From NCBI GenBank assembly GCA_026724425.1, contig JAIUCV010000118.1, positions 1,426,001-1,490,000 on the forward strand: a stretch of DNA of 64,000 nt, in the 5' to 3' direction. The stretch is from Erythrophleum ivorense. Lineage: Eukaryota; Streptophyta; Magnoliopsida; Fabales; Fabaceae. This document shows positions 22,218 to 34,625 of the stretch, piece by piece. The translations under genes and the position numbers were made by a program. The first letter of the stretch is position 1. Every line of letters starts with the position of its first letter. Below the pieces are notes generated by a model. That model saw nothing but the letters and a program-made list of their open reading frames with translations. It was not told the DNA's origin and did no database searches.

Positions 22218-24550
22218 TGTAACATCATATATTTCAAGCTCATTTCATACTATCTCTATACCTCATATCAAACAACTCACAAAGAGGCCAGGAAAAATAG
22301 TATTAAATAATGCAATTTTTAGCGTTACGTCACGTATAAAAATTTCATTCAGTATCACATGGACCATATAAGCTCATACATCACATTCTCATATTTAATT
22401 ACATGAATATAACTTATTTACATCATTAAGAGTGGCCTACATCTCATGGAACTCAAAGAGAAGCATGAAATACATACATATATTTTCGGCCAGATTTTCC
22501 ACATTTCTATCACAAAATTTGGAAAATCATAACTAATTCTAGAAAAATTGAACTCATAAGTTCTTGGATATTCTGAAAAGCTACACATGTCTACTTCATG
22601 CTAAAAATATATACAAACTATAACATCCATCACAAAAGGCTTTTGATATTCGAAAAGGTCCAGAGATTAGGCTGTTTACTAGTGCTGTCACAGAATTATG
22701 TAGCAAACTTTAAAAATGTCCAATTAATTTCAAAAAAATATAATGCATGCAAATAATATCATCTAGAAAGATGTAGATGTTAGCTAGAGGGAAAAAATAA
22801 CTCCAGACCAGTTCAGGCACGCTCAAAGCTTAAAAGTCAATCAAACAGTAACTGAGGTCGGCTAGAGTTCTTGATACTGGACAAATTCTTTGAAAATTCA
22901 CATCTCCCTCGCTAGATATCCAAATGAGGTGCTTCTAGTTGGAACAAGTCACTGGGAATGTTTAATTTTTTTGTATAAAATTTTGTGGCAATTGGACACC
23001 ATTTGTGCCTTGTGTAACAGATTTCATTTTCGGACCAGTATAAATAGTGACATGACCAAAACCAGAAATTTCTCAATTTTGAAAATTCATCAAATATTCT
23101 CTAGACCTCCAAAAATTTTGTTCTTTAGCTTTCCAAAGACATCTCAATAAGATCTAATTGCATACCAAATCTCAAATCAAGAAGAGTTCATTTGGATAAA
23201 AAGTGGTATAGGGTTCTATTATAGTCAATTTTGGCTCCATATAGGATACCAAAATGTCCAAATAGCTTTTCTTGAGGTTTGGCACCTCTTGGACAAGTCT
23301 AAAAGCATGATTATGACTTATGTAAATTGCCTAAGTGATCCCAAACCTTATTCATTTCATTTTGGTTATTCCACTTACATTCATACATGAAATTTCATAA
23401 TGTAAAATTGTCATTACATAACTAAAATGAGTATTTCCATACATATAACCCTAGACTTTGTATCTTAAATTTTCATGGTTATTTGTTAATTCTATGTACA
23501 TATTCTTAATCTCCACACCTTTTTTCTTAAAAATCACCCTTGGTTCTGTCTAAAAATCAAATCTTCTTAGGTCTTCTCAAGTGGGGCGAAATAGTGGAAA
23601 AAGGGAGCAAAGGGTAGCAACCATGGAAGAAGAAATTACCTTATTTTCTTACTTTTTCTCACTTGAATCTTGTATTTTTTGAGCTCCTTTCTTCAAATCC
23701 AAATTTTTTCCTTAATTTCTCCCTTAAAACAATTTTATAAACTTCATTATAATCATAGGAAACAAAAGAGAATGGAGAAGAAGAGGTTTGGAAGGACGAA
23801 AGCATGAAAAACTACCAAAATTCCATACCTTTTTGCTTGAATTTCTCCTCCTCCTCTTCTTCCTCTTGTGTGCCTCATCCTAGGGCTTCTTTCTTTGGTT
23901 TAGGGCAGAAACATATGAGGCTACATGGGGGTGAGAGTGGGGCGCCACTTATATATATAAGGGAGAAAGAAGAACTTTTTGAAATTCCCATTTTGCCCCT
24001 TATTTTTTGTATTTTCATTTCCAATTCATTTTAGCTCCTTTTTCAGAACTGTCTTTTCCATTATGAAATTTAGGTTCCCAATTTAGTAAAATGCCTTTGG
24101 AATCACTCAAGTCGAAGCTAAAACCTTCCCAAACGAATCCGTTAAAATTTGGGTACATCGACGTTAGAAAATGTCCATCGGAGTGGCTTTAGTTGTCCCA
24201 GGCCTTTCCATGGTTTTCAAGGCCTCTAAAGACCCTGGGAAACTCAAAAAATTTATTTAAAAATCCCTCCTGTGTGAATTCCAAAATTTACTCAAAATTA
24301 CAAAAATACCATTACGTTTTGTAAGTTTTCCATTAAATTTTGTTTCTTCATTCTAGCTCTATTTTTCTTTCTATCTGAACCTGGGATTCTCATTTTTAGG
24401 AGTCTAGAATTCTTCCTAAATTTTTTGGGACCTTAACTAAGTCATTTCAGGGGGCTTCCTTTTGTATCCGGTGAGTTTCATTCGTTTACGAAGAAATCGT
24501 ACATTACGTTTCTCACGTTTTCTCTCGTTTTCAAAAAATTGAATGTTACA
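22218..24550 (-). repeat. 5' LTR of element C (2,333 bp, internally deleted)
   Basis: On the minus strand it begins TGTAACATTCAATTTT at 24550 and ends TGATGTTACA at 22218. It aligns along its length with the LTR of A. However, the segment equivalent to about 14090-15410 of A is missing at about 23450, which explains why it is about 1.35 kb shorter. Frames at 22890-23150 and 23804-24034 are not genes. Confidence 0.85.
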
Positions 24551-25070
24551 CATCTCTAACTTCTCATTTATTTCATCTATCGACTCTCCAATTAGGACAA
24601 TATCATCTGGAAAAAACATACATTGTGGCACTGGCTCTTAGATATATTCAATGAATACATTTAAAATTAAAGAAAAAAATAGGGACTCAAAATTGACCTT
24701 TGATACAAGCCAATAGTTACTGAAAAATCTTCAGTGGGCCCATCTTGTATTCTCACACTAGTTGCAACCCTATCCTACATATCCCGAATTGCTCAAATAT
24801 AAGCAATACAATTTTTTTTTTCTAGAGCCTTCCCTAAAACATCTTTGGCACCCTATCATATGTCTTTTTCAAATTGATGAACACCACATGTAAATTTTTT
24901 TTATTCCTTCTATATTTCTCCATCAATCTTCGTAGGAAGTATATCGCTTTTATGGTCGATCTTCTAGGTATAAACCCAAATTGATTATTTGTAATTTGAG
25001 TTTTCTACCTTAATCTTCGCTCAATAACCCTCTCCTATAACTTCGTAATATGGGAAGTAGGTTTAGTAGG
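24551..25070 (-). pseudogene. RTE-clade LINE reverse transcriptase fragment
   Basis: The minus-strand translation, with stops and shifts, gives the order of an RTE-type reverse transcriptase. It has QFGFIPRRSTIKAIYFLRRL, then LHVVFINLKKTYDRVPK (relatives: DLEKAYDRVP), and then EPVPQCMFFPDDIVLIGES near 24600. The catalytic FADD box reads FPDD here, so it was not functional even apart from the stops. The fragment ends at 24550, exactly at the LTR of C, so C inserted into this LINE. The small frame at 24437-24631 spans that junction. Confidence 0.85.
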
Positions 25071-26480
25071 CTTAACATCTAGTTTTAAGCTTACATAAGC
25101 TTATTTTTCATATTTCAAAACTCTTTCTCGATATTCAATCAATCAAATGCTAGTTTTAACCTTTCATTCTTTCATGTTCACGTCATTTAATTCATGCTTT
25201 TCTATTTCAACATTTATTGTTTTGCTTACAACTTTTTTTATAGTTGCCTTCTTTCTTTATTTTAGCCAATTATGGTAGGTGTTAGCCACTTGTAGTCTAA
25301 GCTTTGAACTAGGTGCTTTCTAGAGTGGCCTAGGGATCCATAACTAAGGAACAATGTCCCATCTGTAGTGAAATTGTTTAAATAATAAGAATCAAAGAGT
25401 GCAAACTAGCTAAACCATTTGATTAGTCATCTCCAATTTTGCAAATAACAATTATTAAAATAATAAAATATATTATCATTATTTGTATATATATATATAT
25501 ATATAGATTTTATGATATATAAAATATAAATAACATTCTTTTAGGCTAACCTTTAGATTAGGCTCAAAAGAAAGCTCGAATCTGACTTGTTTAAAATTCA
25601 CACAAATTTTAATTACATATTCATTTATTGGATTGGGTAAAGCCCATCTCATTCACAAAATTAGCTTTTTTTTAAGGCCCAAATTTAAATCGAGCTTTAT
25701 TTTTAGGTTTATATTCTTTTTTTTTTTTTGGTTTATTTGAACACACTTTTCCACCCATAATTAAATCAAATCTTGAAGACTAAGTTTGAAGTCTCAGATT
25801 GATCTTAATGATGGAATGTCTTTATGAAACAAACGAGATTATATTGCTCTTTTAATCCTTCAAATTTATTGAAAAAAGTTTGTTTTAATTTTCATTTTAT
25901 TTTATTTTTAACTTAAATTCTCTAACTTTCGTAATGCAATCACATGTATCTTACCTTGTTCTAAAAGCTAAGAAAAAAAATGCGTAAAATATAAAAATAA
26001 GACTTCAAACATTTTAAGGGAAAAAAATAATCTGACCAAGAAACAAACAGATACTAGCTTTTTGAAGCTTCCGATGTGCTTTCAGTTTGTACTATATTTA
26101 TAGATCTCTCTACTTTCGTTCTGTAATACTCGCTTTGGCAAAATAGCATAAAATTTATAAGTAACTTAAGCCTAGAATGGAGGCACCGAAGTATTTGCAT
26201 TATTGCAACAAACAAATCAATATTCTACTCTATTTTCCCTAAAATATTAGTCATTCACAATCAACCGATCTTTTTCATTGCATTCAACGCAAACGTGAGA
26301 AAACGTGTAAAAAGAAATAAAATATATTTTTTAAAAGGCTCAATCATATAATATTGAATTATAAAATTAATAACTTATTATATTTGTATTAGAGAATCGA
26401 ATAAAGAAGAAAATCCTTGTTCATCTTTTTCCAATATATTTTTTTTATAGAAAAAAATCTGTCTCCAATATTGAGCTAGC
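25071..26480. other. AT-rich intergenic stretch, nothing assigned
   Basis: The stretch contains a TA microsatellite at 25483-25505 and poly-T runs, among them one near 25712-25730. I found no coding region, RNA gene or element boundary in either strand. Confidence 0.6.
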
Positions 26481-26574
26481 CAATACTAAATATCAAACCA
26501 AAGAGCAGCTACAGGCTTCAATTTAAGGCCCTACTGCTTATTTCATTTTCTTTTGTTGGTTGTAGCGATTTCTG

Positions 26575-26679
26575 AGAACCCATACATCACCATCTATATG
26601 CTCTTGGGATTCTGGGGGATGATCAGAAAAGCAGCAGATAATGTTTGAGAATGAGAAAGCCATGGAAGAAGCTTTCTAG
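26575..26679 (+). pseudogene. Broken tandem copy of the 27512 small ORF
   Basis: Read in frame from 26575, the sequence gives RTHTSPS, a stop at 26620-26622, then SEKQQIMFENEKAMEEAF and a stop at 26677. The working copy has RIQTSPS, LDSDDSEKEQNMLEKHIAM at the same places. DNA identity is roughly 70% over 100 bp. A second matching block downstream (GTATTGGTGAAAAATTGTGA and GAGGCACAAA, 26751-26783) recurs at 27949-27989, so a longer segment was duplicated. An upstream in-frame TAG shows that the N-terminal part is also lost. Confidence 0.55.
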
Positions 26680-27463
26680 CTGCTCGCTTTGGTAGATTTT
26701 TTATTACGAAGCCATACGCACGTTGCAGAATAATAATGGTCAAATGCCGTTTTGTATTGGTGAAAAATTGTGAGGCACAAAATTAGTTTGCCCACAAAAA
26801 CGTGTGTGACTGGCATGTGGTGGTTAAAGCCTACATTTGAGCCACACCTTTAGAAGAAGTATTTGATCCAAAATAGACCATACCCTCCTAATTCATGAGA
26901 CATTTGGTAATGCCCTCATCTGTAGGAATTAATCTGTGCCACACATGATCTAACGACTTCCACTCAAGTTAGAGTTTTTTTTTTTGGAAGTAATTCTTTG
27001 AAATATCTGTCTCTCAATTTTTTTAATTAATAATGTGAGAATTTTAAAATGCAGCTAATTGTTAAAAAGCACAACTTCAAGAATAATTTTCTATGAAAAT
27101 ATTTAATTCTTTTTTATTGTAAACCCTTACTTATTCATTAGTTGTAAATGATGTAAGAAAGAAATTCTCATTGGAAGAATACTTAGGCACATATGATATA
27201 ACATAACTACATAAATGGGTATTCATCAAAGTGAGTATGCCAGTGGATCCTAAATTTTCTGTCCCTATTTATTTTTTTATTTAAATTTATTCATTTATGG
27301 TTTTGGTTCAAGAAATGGAACGGAAAACTAGTCATTGGCACTTCTTGTAAGTAACAGCTTGACACATTTAATTTACCCAAAAGAAAAAAAAAATCTTCAA
27401 TCTTCTGGGACTCATGAGCAAGTACAGAAATGGAACAGAAAATGAAAAAAATTATATAGGTCA

Positions 27464-27488
27464 TATATATATAGAGAGAGAGAGAGAG
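27464..27488 (+). promoter_or_regulatory. TATA box and GA repeat upstream of the small ORF
   Basis: A TATATATATA stretch (27464-27473) is followed by an AG repeat to 27488 and an ATG 24 bp further on. Plant core promoters often have a TATA box and a CT/GA-rich leader in this order. The element could also be a chance microsatellite. Confidence 0.35.
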
Positions 27489-27511
27489 GTCTAACTTGGA
27501 AAAAGCTTCAA

Positions 27512-27733
27512 ATGAAACGAATCCTCCATCATCAGCTTCTGCTTTGCTTGGTGGTCTTGGATTTTTTTACTTTGCGTTCCTTCCGAGTTATGAGAATACA
27601 AACATCGCCATCACATATAAGCCGTTTGGATTCTGATGATTCAGAGAAGGAGCAAAATATGTTGGAGAAACACATAGCCATGGATATTGGATATATAAAC
27701 AAGCTAAGCTTCAACCCTCAAGCTCCAAGGTAG
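27512..27733 (+). CDS. Possible small secreted peptide (73 aa), family not recognised
   Basis: The frame encodes MKRILHHQLLLCLVVLDFF, which looks like a signal peptide (basic start, Leu/Val-rich core). It is followed by a hydrophilic part with an acidic SDDSEKEQ stretch and an end NKLSFNPQAPR. No Cys lies outside the hydrophobic core, so it would not be a Cys-rich peptide. The size and layout (signal, variable region, short Pro-containing tail) fit precursors of plant signalling peptides, but it does not match CLE, CEP, RGF, PSK or IDA motifs. The stop is part of CCAAGGTAGAG, which could instead be a splice donor, so the frame may be a first exon. A TATA box lies 40 bp upstream and a degenerate tandem copy about 1 kb upstream. 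It may be a chance ORF; conservation tests are needed to accept it. Confidence 0.35.
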   Translation: MKRILHHQLLLCLVVLDFFTLRSFRVMRIQTSPSHISRLDSDDSEKEQNMLEKHIAMDIGYINKLSFNPQAPR

Positions 27734-27989
27734 AGAGAACTAGTTCCCTGTGCTTTGCTTTATTTATAGATAAATAGATACAAACCCACATGAAAATGAT
27801 CAAGGGAAAGAACGCATGATTTTTTTTTTTTTGGTACAAAATGGGAGAACAGATGAATTTTTAATTATGAAATGGGAGGCAAGTAGCTAGCATTTTGCTG
27901 AATAATGATCAAAGATTGCTCAATCTGTGAGCAGACTCAACCCACGTTTTTGTATTGATGAGAAGTCGTGACTTGTGAGGCACAAACAA

Positions 27990-29629
27990 AACAAAAGTAC
28001 TTGCTTGGTTTTCTTTTTGAAAAATATTTAGTTTTATAAAGTAATTTTTTAAAAAATATGTTTGGATATATGATTTATTGTGAAAACAATTCTAGAATAA
28101 AAAAAGAATAATGTTTGGAAGATTTGTTTTTAAAACAATATATATATATATATATTCACAGTAGTCAGAGCGGATGGCACCTCAGCACTGAGAAGCTTAA
28201 CTGGGGAACTTTTGTCTGAGATGGAGGAGGGGGACTTAACAATTAATGGGCCCATTATAGGATATGCATGGCCCTAGAGTGAATCGGGCCAAGGCTTAAG
28301 GGGAACCTGAGCCCAGGATCGATCTTGGATATTTTTATATGAACCTAAATAAAGATTTGTGAAGTAGGATAGGATCAAGGTCCACATTGACTTTTTACTA
28401 AAGCAAAAATGTAGAAATTTTGAAAATAAGATAGACCGAATGTTTGTGCTTAGGCCCAAAAAATTTTAATTTAATTCGGATCCAGCAAACTCGAGTCTGA
28501 ATATTTTCAGCTTGAAATGTGCAAGCTTATGACAAGGTTCGGATATAGATATTTTAATTTACGCGAAACCTAGATTAACTAAAGTTGTATGAAATGAATC
28601 TTGCTTGGGCTTGATCTCGGGCTCGAACTTTTCTATCCAGTACTGAGCCTAAAGGAATTTTGAAAGCCAAATGTTTATTTGGATTCAAAGTTTCTTAAGC
28701 CCAACCTCTTTAGCACATGATTAAGTCTGCCAACTATTTCTGTTATCATTAGTACCCAACTTTCTACCATTGCTAATCACCAATCATGACTTTCATTCAC
28801 CCGCCACATTTTCCTTTTTTTTTTTGGGTGTAATCTAAACAATGTTTTTTCACAGAATAACCTTTTAATAAAAAAAAGAAAATTGTTATGAAATTTTTTT
28901 AAAGAAAAAATTTTTAAAAAATATAAGTAAAACCTTTATTTTGGTCATTAACTTTATTTTAAATTTTATTTTGTTCATCTAACTTTATTTTGTTTTATTA
29001 AAATCTGCAATCTGCAATTTTGCTAAAATGTTCATTACAAGAAGTTGCGAATTTAGAAAGAGAAAATTCTCTTATTGTTTACTCACTAAATCAGCTCAAC
29101 AAAGAACAATGATGAACTTGTCTCTTGTTATACTAGTTGCTAATTAGTGAAAAAAAAATTTCTCTTCCTAATCTCTTGTTGAGTTCCTTTGCTAACAAAA
29201 TTTCGATGAAAATTCCTTTAGTAATTTTTTCTTACTAATTTTAGGTCATTTTCTCCCATTTCCCTTGCAATGTAACAAGGGAATTATTCCCTTGCCAATC
29301 CTTATTAACCAAAAAAATTATAATATGAATGGTTTTAAAAATTAGACCAAACCAATCGATTTAATCAAAAAATTAATAAATTAACTAGTATTTCAGTCTA
29401 AATGACCCATAAAACCAAGGATCAAAAGAATTATCCAGTTTAACACTAAACTAGACAAAAATTAGAAAAATCAAACTAAATTGGTCAGTTTTGTTAAAAA
29501 CTAGATTTACACTGGGTCTATCATTATGAGTTGAGGAAAGAAAGATAACCAAAGGAAAAAAAGAGATTCCTAGATTTTTGTTGGTTATCAATAAAAATGG
29601 AGAAAGAGACCAAGATAAGATAAGGAAGA

Positions 29630-29663
<34 letters not shown>

Positions 29664-30896
29664 GCAAATCTTACTGGAAATCTTATATAATTTTCATAAC
29701 TTTTTATCATTGTACTCTAACTTGGCTAGGGAATGCCCTTGTTTTGCTAGATTCATATTTTGTTGCTAAGAAGTTTGAGTGAGCGGGTGAAATTGTGAAA
29801 GTTCAATAAAGATATTGAAGAAGATGATAGTGATTAATGAAGATAGGGACAAATGTACAGTGATTTGATTGACTTAATGGCTATCTAATATATATATATA
29901 TATATATAAGTTGTAAGATAATTATAATTTTTCACTATTTATTATAATTTACGAAACCCACACAATTTTTTTGGGCATTTTTTTCCTATGAAACCTATAA
30001 CAATTTTTGCTGTGGGACTCACATAAACTTTATAATTGCCTACGACAACCTTCTGGTTTAAGAATATAGCAAGATCCAAAGTTTTGTATAATAGGAAAGA
30101 CTAAAATGCAAACATTTGTTATTTGTTTATTTGAAATATAATAAATATGATATATCTTTTAGGTGTAGTTGACAAGAATGATATGTTCTGATAAAAGCAT
30201 ATTTTTATTAAATTAAAATTATTAATCTTAAATATAATTATATAAGTTAATAAAATATAATAATTTATTAATATTTCTTTAAAAATTTAAATGTCATTTA
30301 ATTACAATACATGTGTTAATTTAATTACAAAATATTATTTATACACACCCCCTATATATATAATAAAAATATATATTTAAAAATAAAAATAGTTTAATCA
30401 TTGTTCATTTACCATTGGATTATTAAATTTTAAACAAATTTGTATTCAAATTTAATAATCGGTTCGAATTTTAAAGCATTGACTAAAATGATGTAATGGG
30501 ATGTAAGGAAAAAGGTTCAATGGGTTAGTGAAATCTTTTTTTTTAATGCAACAATTATAGAATCTATTTATAAAATGTATTAAAAGAAAGCGTTAGCAAA
30601 ATAATGAATTGAGTTATTGCAATTTCAAGCCTCCATCTAAGATATATGATGTGGATTAAGTTTATATGATATGAAAGTAATTTATTGGCCCTTATTTCCA
30701 TGTCAAACCTCCACCTAGATTTTATTCTTCCAATTTTTTACTTTTTAAAATCTTTTAAATTTTTTCTTATTATGAAAGCAAAAATTTTGAATATAAAGAT
30801 AATCTTACATTAAATATATCTAATATTCTTCTTTTTCTCAAAATCTCTTTTTCATATACCAACCATCAAAACTTAAAACTTTAGAGATTTTAAAAT
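27990..30896. other. AT-rich intergenic stretch with microsatellites
   Basis: No gene was recognised. TA arrays lie at about 28139-28155, 29631-29655 and 29889-29909. The stretch 28290-28700 has phrases such as GGGCTTGATCTCGGGCTCG that recur in many plant repeats, but I cannot assign them. A phrase GGTCATTAACTTTATTTT near 28955 resembles MITE ends without a visible partner. Confidence 0.5.
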
Positions 30897-31102
30897 ATGA
30901 CATTGGGAGTGTACAAAAATTATTGTTACTTTTTCAATTTTCAAAAATATTCATTCGATCAAAGGCTACCTGACGACAAAGTTTATTCCGTATTCTCACT
31001 TTCTCCCTTCTACATAAATTCATTAGCACCAGTTGCTCCTCCCATCACTTCACTCATGTTTCTTGATTTCTACCTTTTGCTCTTGATTTTCATTCTTCTT
31101 CA

Positions 31103-31168
31103 ATGACTTCCTCTCCCTCTGATTCCTCCTTCCCTGTTACTACTTGGCCTGCAACATCAGTCTCAAGG
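31103..31168 (+). other. Candidate small exon, unassigned
   Basis: ATG ACT TCC TCT starts a short Ser/Pro/Thr-rich frame (MTSSPSDSSFPVTTWPATSVS) that runs into CTCAAGGTATGT, a good splice donor. No downstream exon could be linked. It lies about 800 bp before the Copia gag relic and may be part of that element or chance. Confidence 0.2.
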
Positions 31169-31414
31169 TATGTATGGCCTACTTGGGTTTGTTTTGGTTT
31201 CTTCTTATTGGTGAACTTTTACTTTCTCGTTTTTTGCCACGCTCGTGGGATATCTTTTTTTTTTTTTTTCCTTTTTTGTATACTAAAGTTTGAAGATTAG
31301 TAGTGCTTTTGTTATATAGTTTACACTATAAAATGGAATTTAAAAGCCCCATATTGAGTAGAAAAGATATTATTTAGAGGTATATAAGTGTAAGCCTATT
31401 TAGCATGTTTAAAA

Positions 31415-31416
31415 TA

Positions 31417-31450
<34 letters not shown>

Positions 31451-31451
31451 A
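31415..31451. repeat. (AT)n(GT)n microsatellite
   Basis: A compound dinucleotide array, AT repeats followed by GT repeats, in AT-rich DNA. It is a likely length-polymorphic locus. Confidence 0.9.
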
Positions 31452-31962
31452 TTAATAATTAATATATATTAATGATATATATATATTAAAAGATTTGGAC
31501 TCGGGGTTCGGGCCTTGGACCTTCAAAAGAAAGAAAGTCTAACAATTTTAATTTAATTATTTTAAATTTTTGAATTTAAAATTAAATAAATAAATATGTT
31601 TATTAAACTAAACACCTATTAATAAAGAATATGCATGTATGTTAATAAAAGGACATAATGTCTATTAAAAGATAACCGATAAAAGAAAATAGGTATATTT
31701 ATTAATAGTAAATAGACATGTCTATTAATGAAATAAATAGACACTATTATTGAAAAATAACAGTTCATAGTTTATAAATAACTTTCTTTCAAAAGTGCTA
31801 AGTCTTTTGGAATGTTTTTTTTAAGGCTTTGTTGCATCTTGGAAGAGCATTATCTGTAAATCCCCTATATACAAGCAGTCTCTCTTTAAAGATAATGATT
31901 TTTTACATCTCAAAGTCTATTTCTAATTTTGTATTCCTATTTTTTACTAATAGTTTTAAAAA

Positions 31963-32277
31963 GTGATTACCATGGAAAATTCAAAAGAGTTTATAAAACT
32001 TGATTGGTTTGATGGATTAATTTCATTCGTTGGAAAAGATAAGATGGTGTTTCTTCTAATTGCCTTGAAGATTTATTATGTTTTGGATCCTTTATCACCT
32101 ACATTGCCAAATCCCACTGAAAATGATTCTAACAAAATCAAAATGCAGAGAAAGAAACATGAAGAAGATGAGTTGATATACTGCGAACATATTTTGGACA
32201 CACTAATTGATTGTTTGTATGATTTGTACTTTAACTTGAATGAGCTCGGCATCACATATAAGCATGTTCTTATTTAA
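31963..32277 (+). pseudogene. Ty1/copia Gag fragment (UBN2-type)
   Basis: The 104-codon frame has the spacing of the Copia Gag core. LDWFDGLISFVGKDKMVFLL corresponds to the family's KFDGxNFxRWQxKMxFxL, ALKIYYVLDP to its next helix, and HEEDELIYCEHILDTLIDCLYDLY to the xxDxxCrxxIlxxLxdxLyxxy segment. The conserved Trp of RWQ is replaced (FVGKDK). No protease, integrase or RT of Copia follows within the next 2 kb and no LTRs are visible, so this is an isolated relic. The real frame may begin upstream of the ATG. Confidence 0.65.
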
Positions 32278-34518
32278 ATTAATATTCCAAGTTATCTAGG
32301 TCATATTCATGATGCACAAATATTCTTTCTTTATAGTTATCAAATCTAGACCAGCATATGCTTATCAGAATGTAAACATGTACATATCATAATATTTAAC
32401 AATTATAGGGTAATGAGAGGACTTGATCATGCATATGAGAACATATTCATAGAGTTACTAGCAAATTATTTAAAAATAAAATGTCTAAGAATAGTAAACT
32501 CTTGGGGAACCATAACTCTTATAGTGACTTTTATGTTTTCAATGTCTTTAAGGTTCTTGTTCTTGTTGTTTAGCCTTAGGGTACACATATGTCCATATCC
32601 AGTTAAGATTCATATCTATAAAAAAATCCAACTCATATAAAGGTCCTAATTATGGTCATGTAGAAATCTTATGTGTTTTAGCTACAAATGTACTTATGTA
32701 TCTATACATATATTTTCTTCACTTTAGAGTATATTTAATTCCTTGTCTTTCTAAATAACTTGGAGGTTCCCCAATATTAAATTATTTCCTAAATATACAC
32801 AAACAATTCATATGATAAATTATATAAGAATCATTTCATGACTACTCTTTTATCATAGATTTTCAAGTGAGACTCATTTGTCACATCATAGACTCTGGTT
32901 CAAAATAAGTGTTTAAAACCCATCATCATATGTTCATATACTTGCTCTTTAAATGTCATTAAAGATTGCCCACAAAAGTATCCCATCAAAACTACTTAAA
33001 CTATGAAAGAAAAATGTATGAAAACACTTAAAAAGGGTTGGCACTATGGCTTGGCACTTGGGTACTATGACTTGGATCACATTTTGGGCTGTCCAAGAGT
33101 TCTAGATATAGCATGGGGTGCTAAAACATTGCCTTTTAGCATGACAATGTGAGTAGAACAAAACATGTTTTTGTTTCGTGCATCCATTTTGTAGTTGGCT
33201 TCTGACTCTTTCCTTTTTTTTTACAGACCACCAAAATTCACCAAATTTGACATGGAGCATTCTCTACATGTTAGTTTACCACAAGAAAAAAGGATTAGAT
33301 AAAAAAAAGATTCACTTAGCCCTTCAACTCTTCAATTTACAACACTGCTTAAAAAGACTTGAATTAAAGATAAGTGCATTTTCAATGTTGAGTTAAGTGA
33401 CCAAATGAACTCCAAGATTCATGGAATTTTCCATGCTAATTTTCCTATATAGTAATCATAACATATTAAAATTTTAGACCATTTAGAGTCCATTTGTCCC
33501 TTATAGTCTTAGCCCTAAAACTATTGCCTAATTTCCACTCTTTGTTGGTGTTTGGATAGATTTCATTCTCTATGGTTTTTCTTACAACTTTAGCACAACC
33601 ACAAGGGTTTCTTAAGGCAACACTAAGTTTCTAGATGTAAAATGAGAAAGATGGGGCATTCTGCCTATTGTCACAACCAAGAAAACAAAAAAAAAGATAA
33701 GATATATAATTTGCAATGCTTGGCTATCATCCATATACAAAGACAAGGGAGATGTGTTCTCACTTTTGGTTTATCTACCTTGGTTCCACTTCATCTCCTT
33801 CTCCTTCTCCCTCTTCTCTTCTTTTTCATCTTCTTTGTTGCTATTCTCACTCACTTTCTCTCTATCTCTCTCTTTGTTTTCTTCTGTATGTTTAGTCTCT
33901 CTCTCACACTCTCAATATATATATATATATATATATTCCTCTTGGTTATCTAATTGAAGGCAAAGGCTAAGAGGAGAGGATTTTATAAAGTGAGATGGCG
34001 GCTAACTTGATCAGAAAGACACTTTCTTTAATTCCTCTACACACTTTCTACATTAACAATTTTAGTCCATTGAGCTTTGACCAATTTTTTCCTTCTAGGT
34101 GCTAATTTGTTAGATGTTCTAGTTATGAAAGTTGTTTTGATCATTGGTACGATTGTTTTCATATAAAGATTTCTTCCTAACTTCTCTTTTTGTGTTTTGC
34201 ATAAAATCATATTTTGACCCCTGAAAATTGTATTTTAGTATTTAATTAAAATTATACTTTAAACATTAAATTTCTAGTATCTATGTTTTGACCTCCAAAT
34301 TTTTACCTAAATATTTTTAGTTTATAAATAATTTTCCTATATTTTTAGATATTAAGGGTTCAATAAATTTCAAGAAATTCATTCCACAAGAATCTATTAC
34401 ACGATTATTTATTATTTGATAATAAAGAATTAATCTCAATTAATTCTAAATAAATTCCTAATAATCTGTAAAAATCCTAAGAAAATTCTTATGAAATTCC
34501 TAGTGGTTTTAATAAAAT
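32278..34518. other. Intergenic DNA, no gene recognised
   Basis: The stretch includes a pyrimidine-rich tract (33790-33910) ending in a TA array (33915-33936). Frames of 60-104 codons here (32413-32640, 33178-33396, 33642-33953) are low in complexity or lack any recognisable motif, and I leave them out as genes. Confidence 0.5.
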
Positions 34519-34625
34519 TTTGTGATGTCCAAAAATTATAATTTCCTAAATTTCTAGGATTCTAGGAGGAATTATTATTAAATAATTCATATTAATCTTA
34601 ATTAATTAATTAGGACATTTGAGGA

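Larger units (their letters stand above)
20173..24550 (-). mobile_element. Element C: LTR element of the A family, probably non-autonomous, cut by A
   Basis: The right-hand LTR is at 22218-24550. A primer-binding site like that of A follows, then 2.0 kb of internal sequence (20173-22200) reaching the end of element A. No gag or pol motif can be read in that internal sequence on the minus strand, unlike A, so C looks like a large-derivative type element without coding capacity. The simplest reading is that A inserted into C, leaving C's other end to the left of this window. The flank at 24551 begins CATCT, the expected TSD, and enters a LINE. Confidence 0.65.

Noticed and set aside
33642..33957. 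Two overlapping frames of 67-104 codons ending in YIYIYI
   Set aside because: They run through a CT-rich tract and a TA microsatellite, with no conserved motif.
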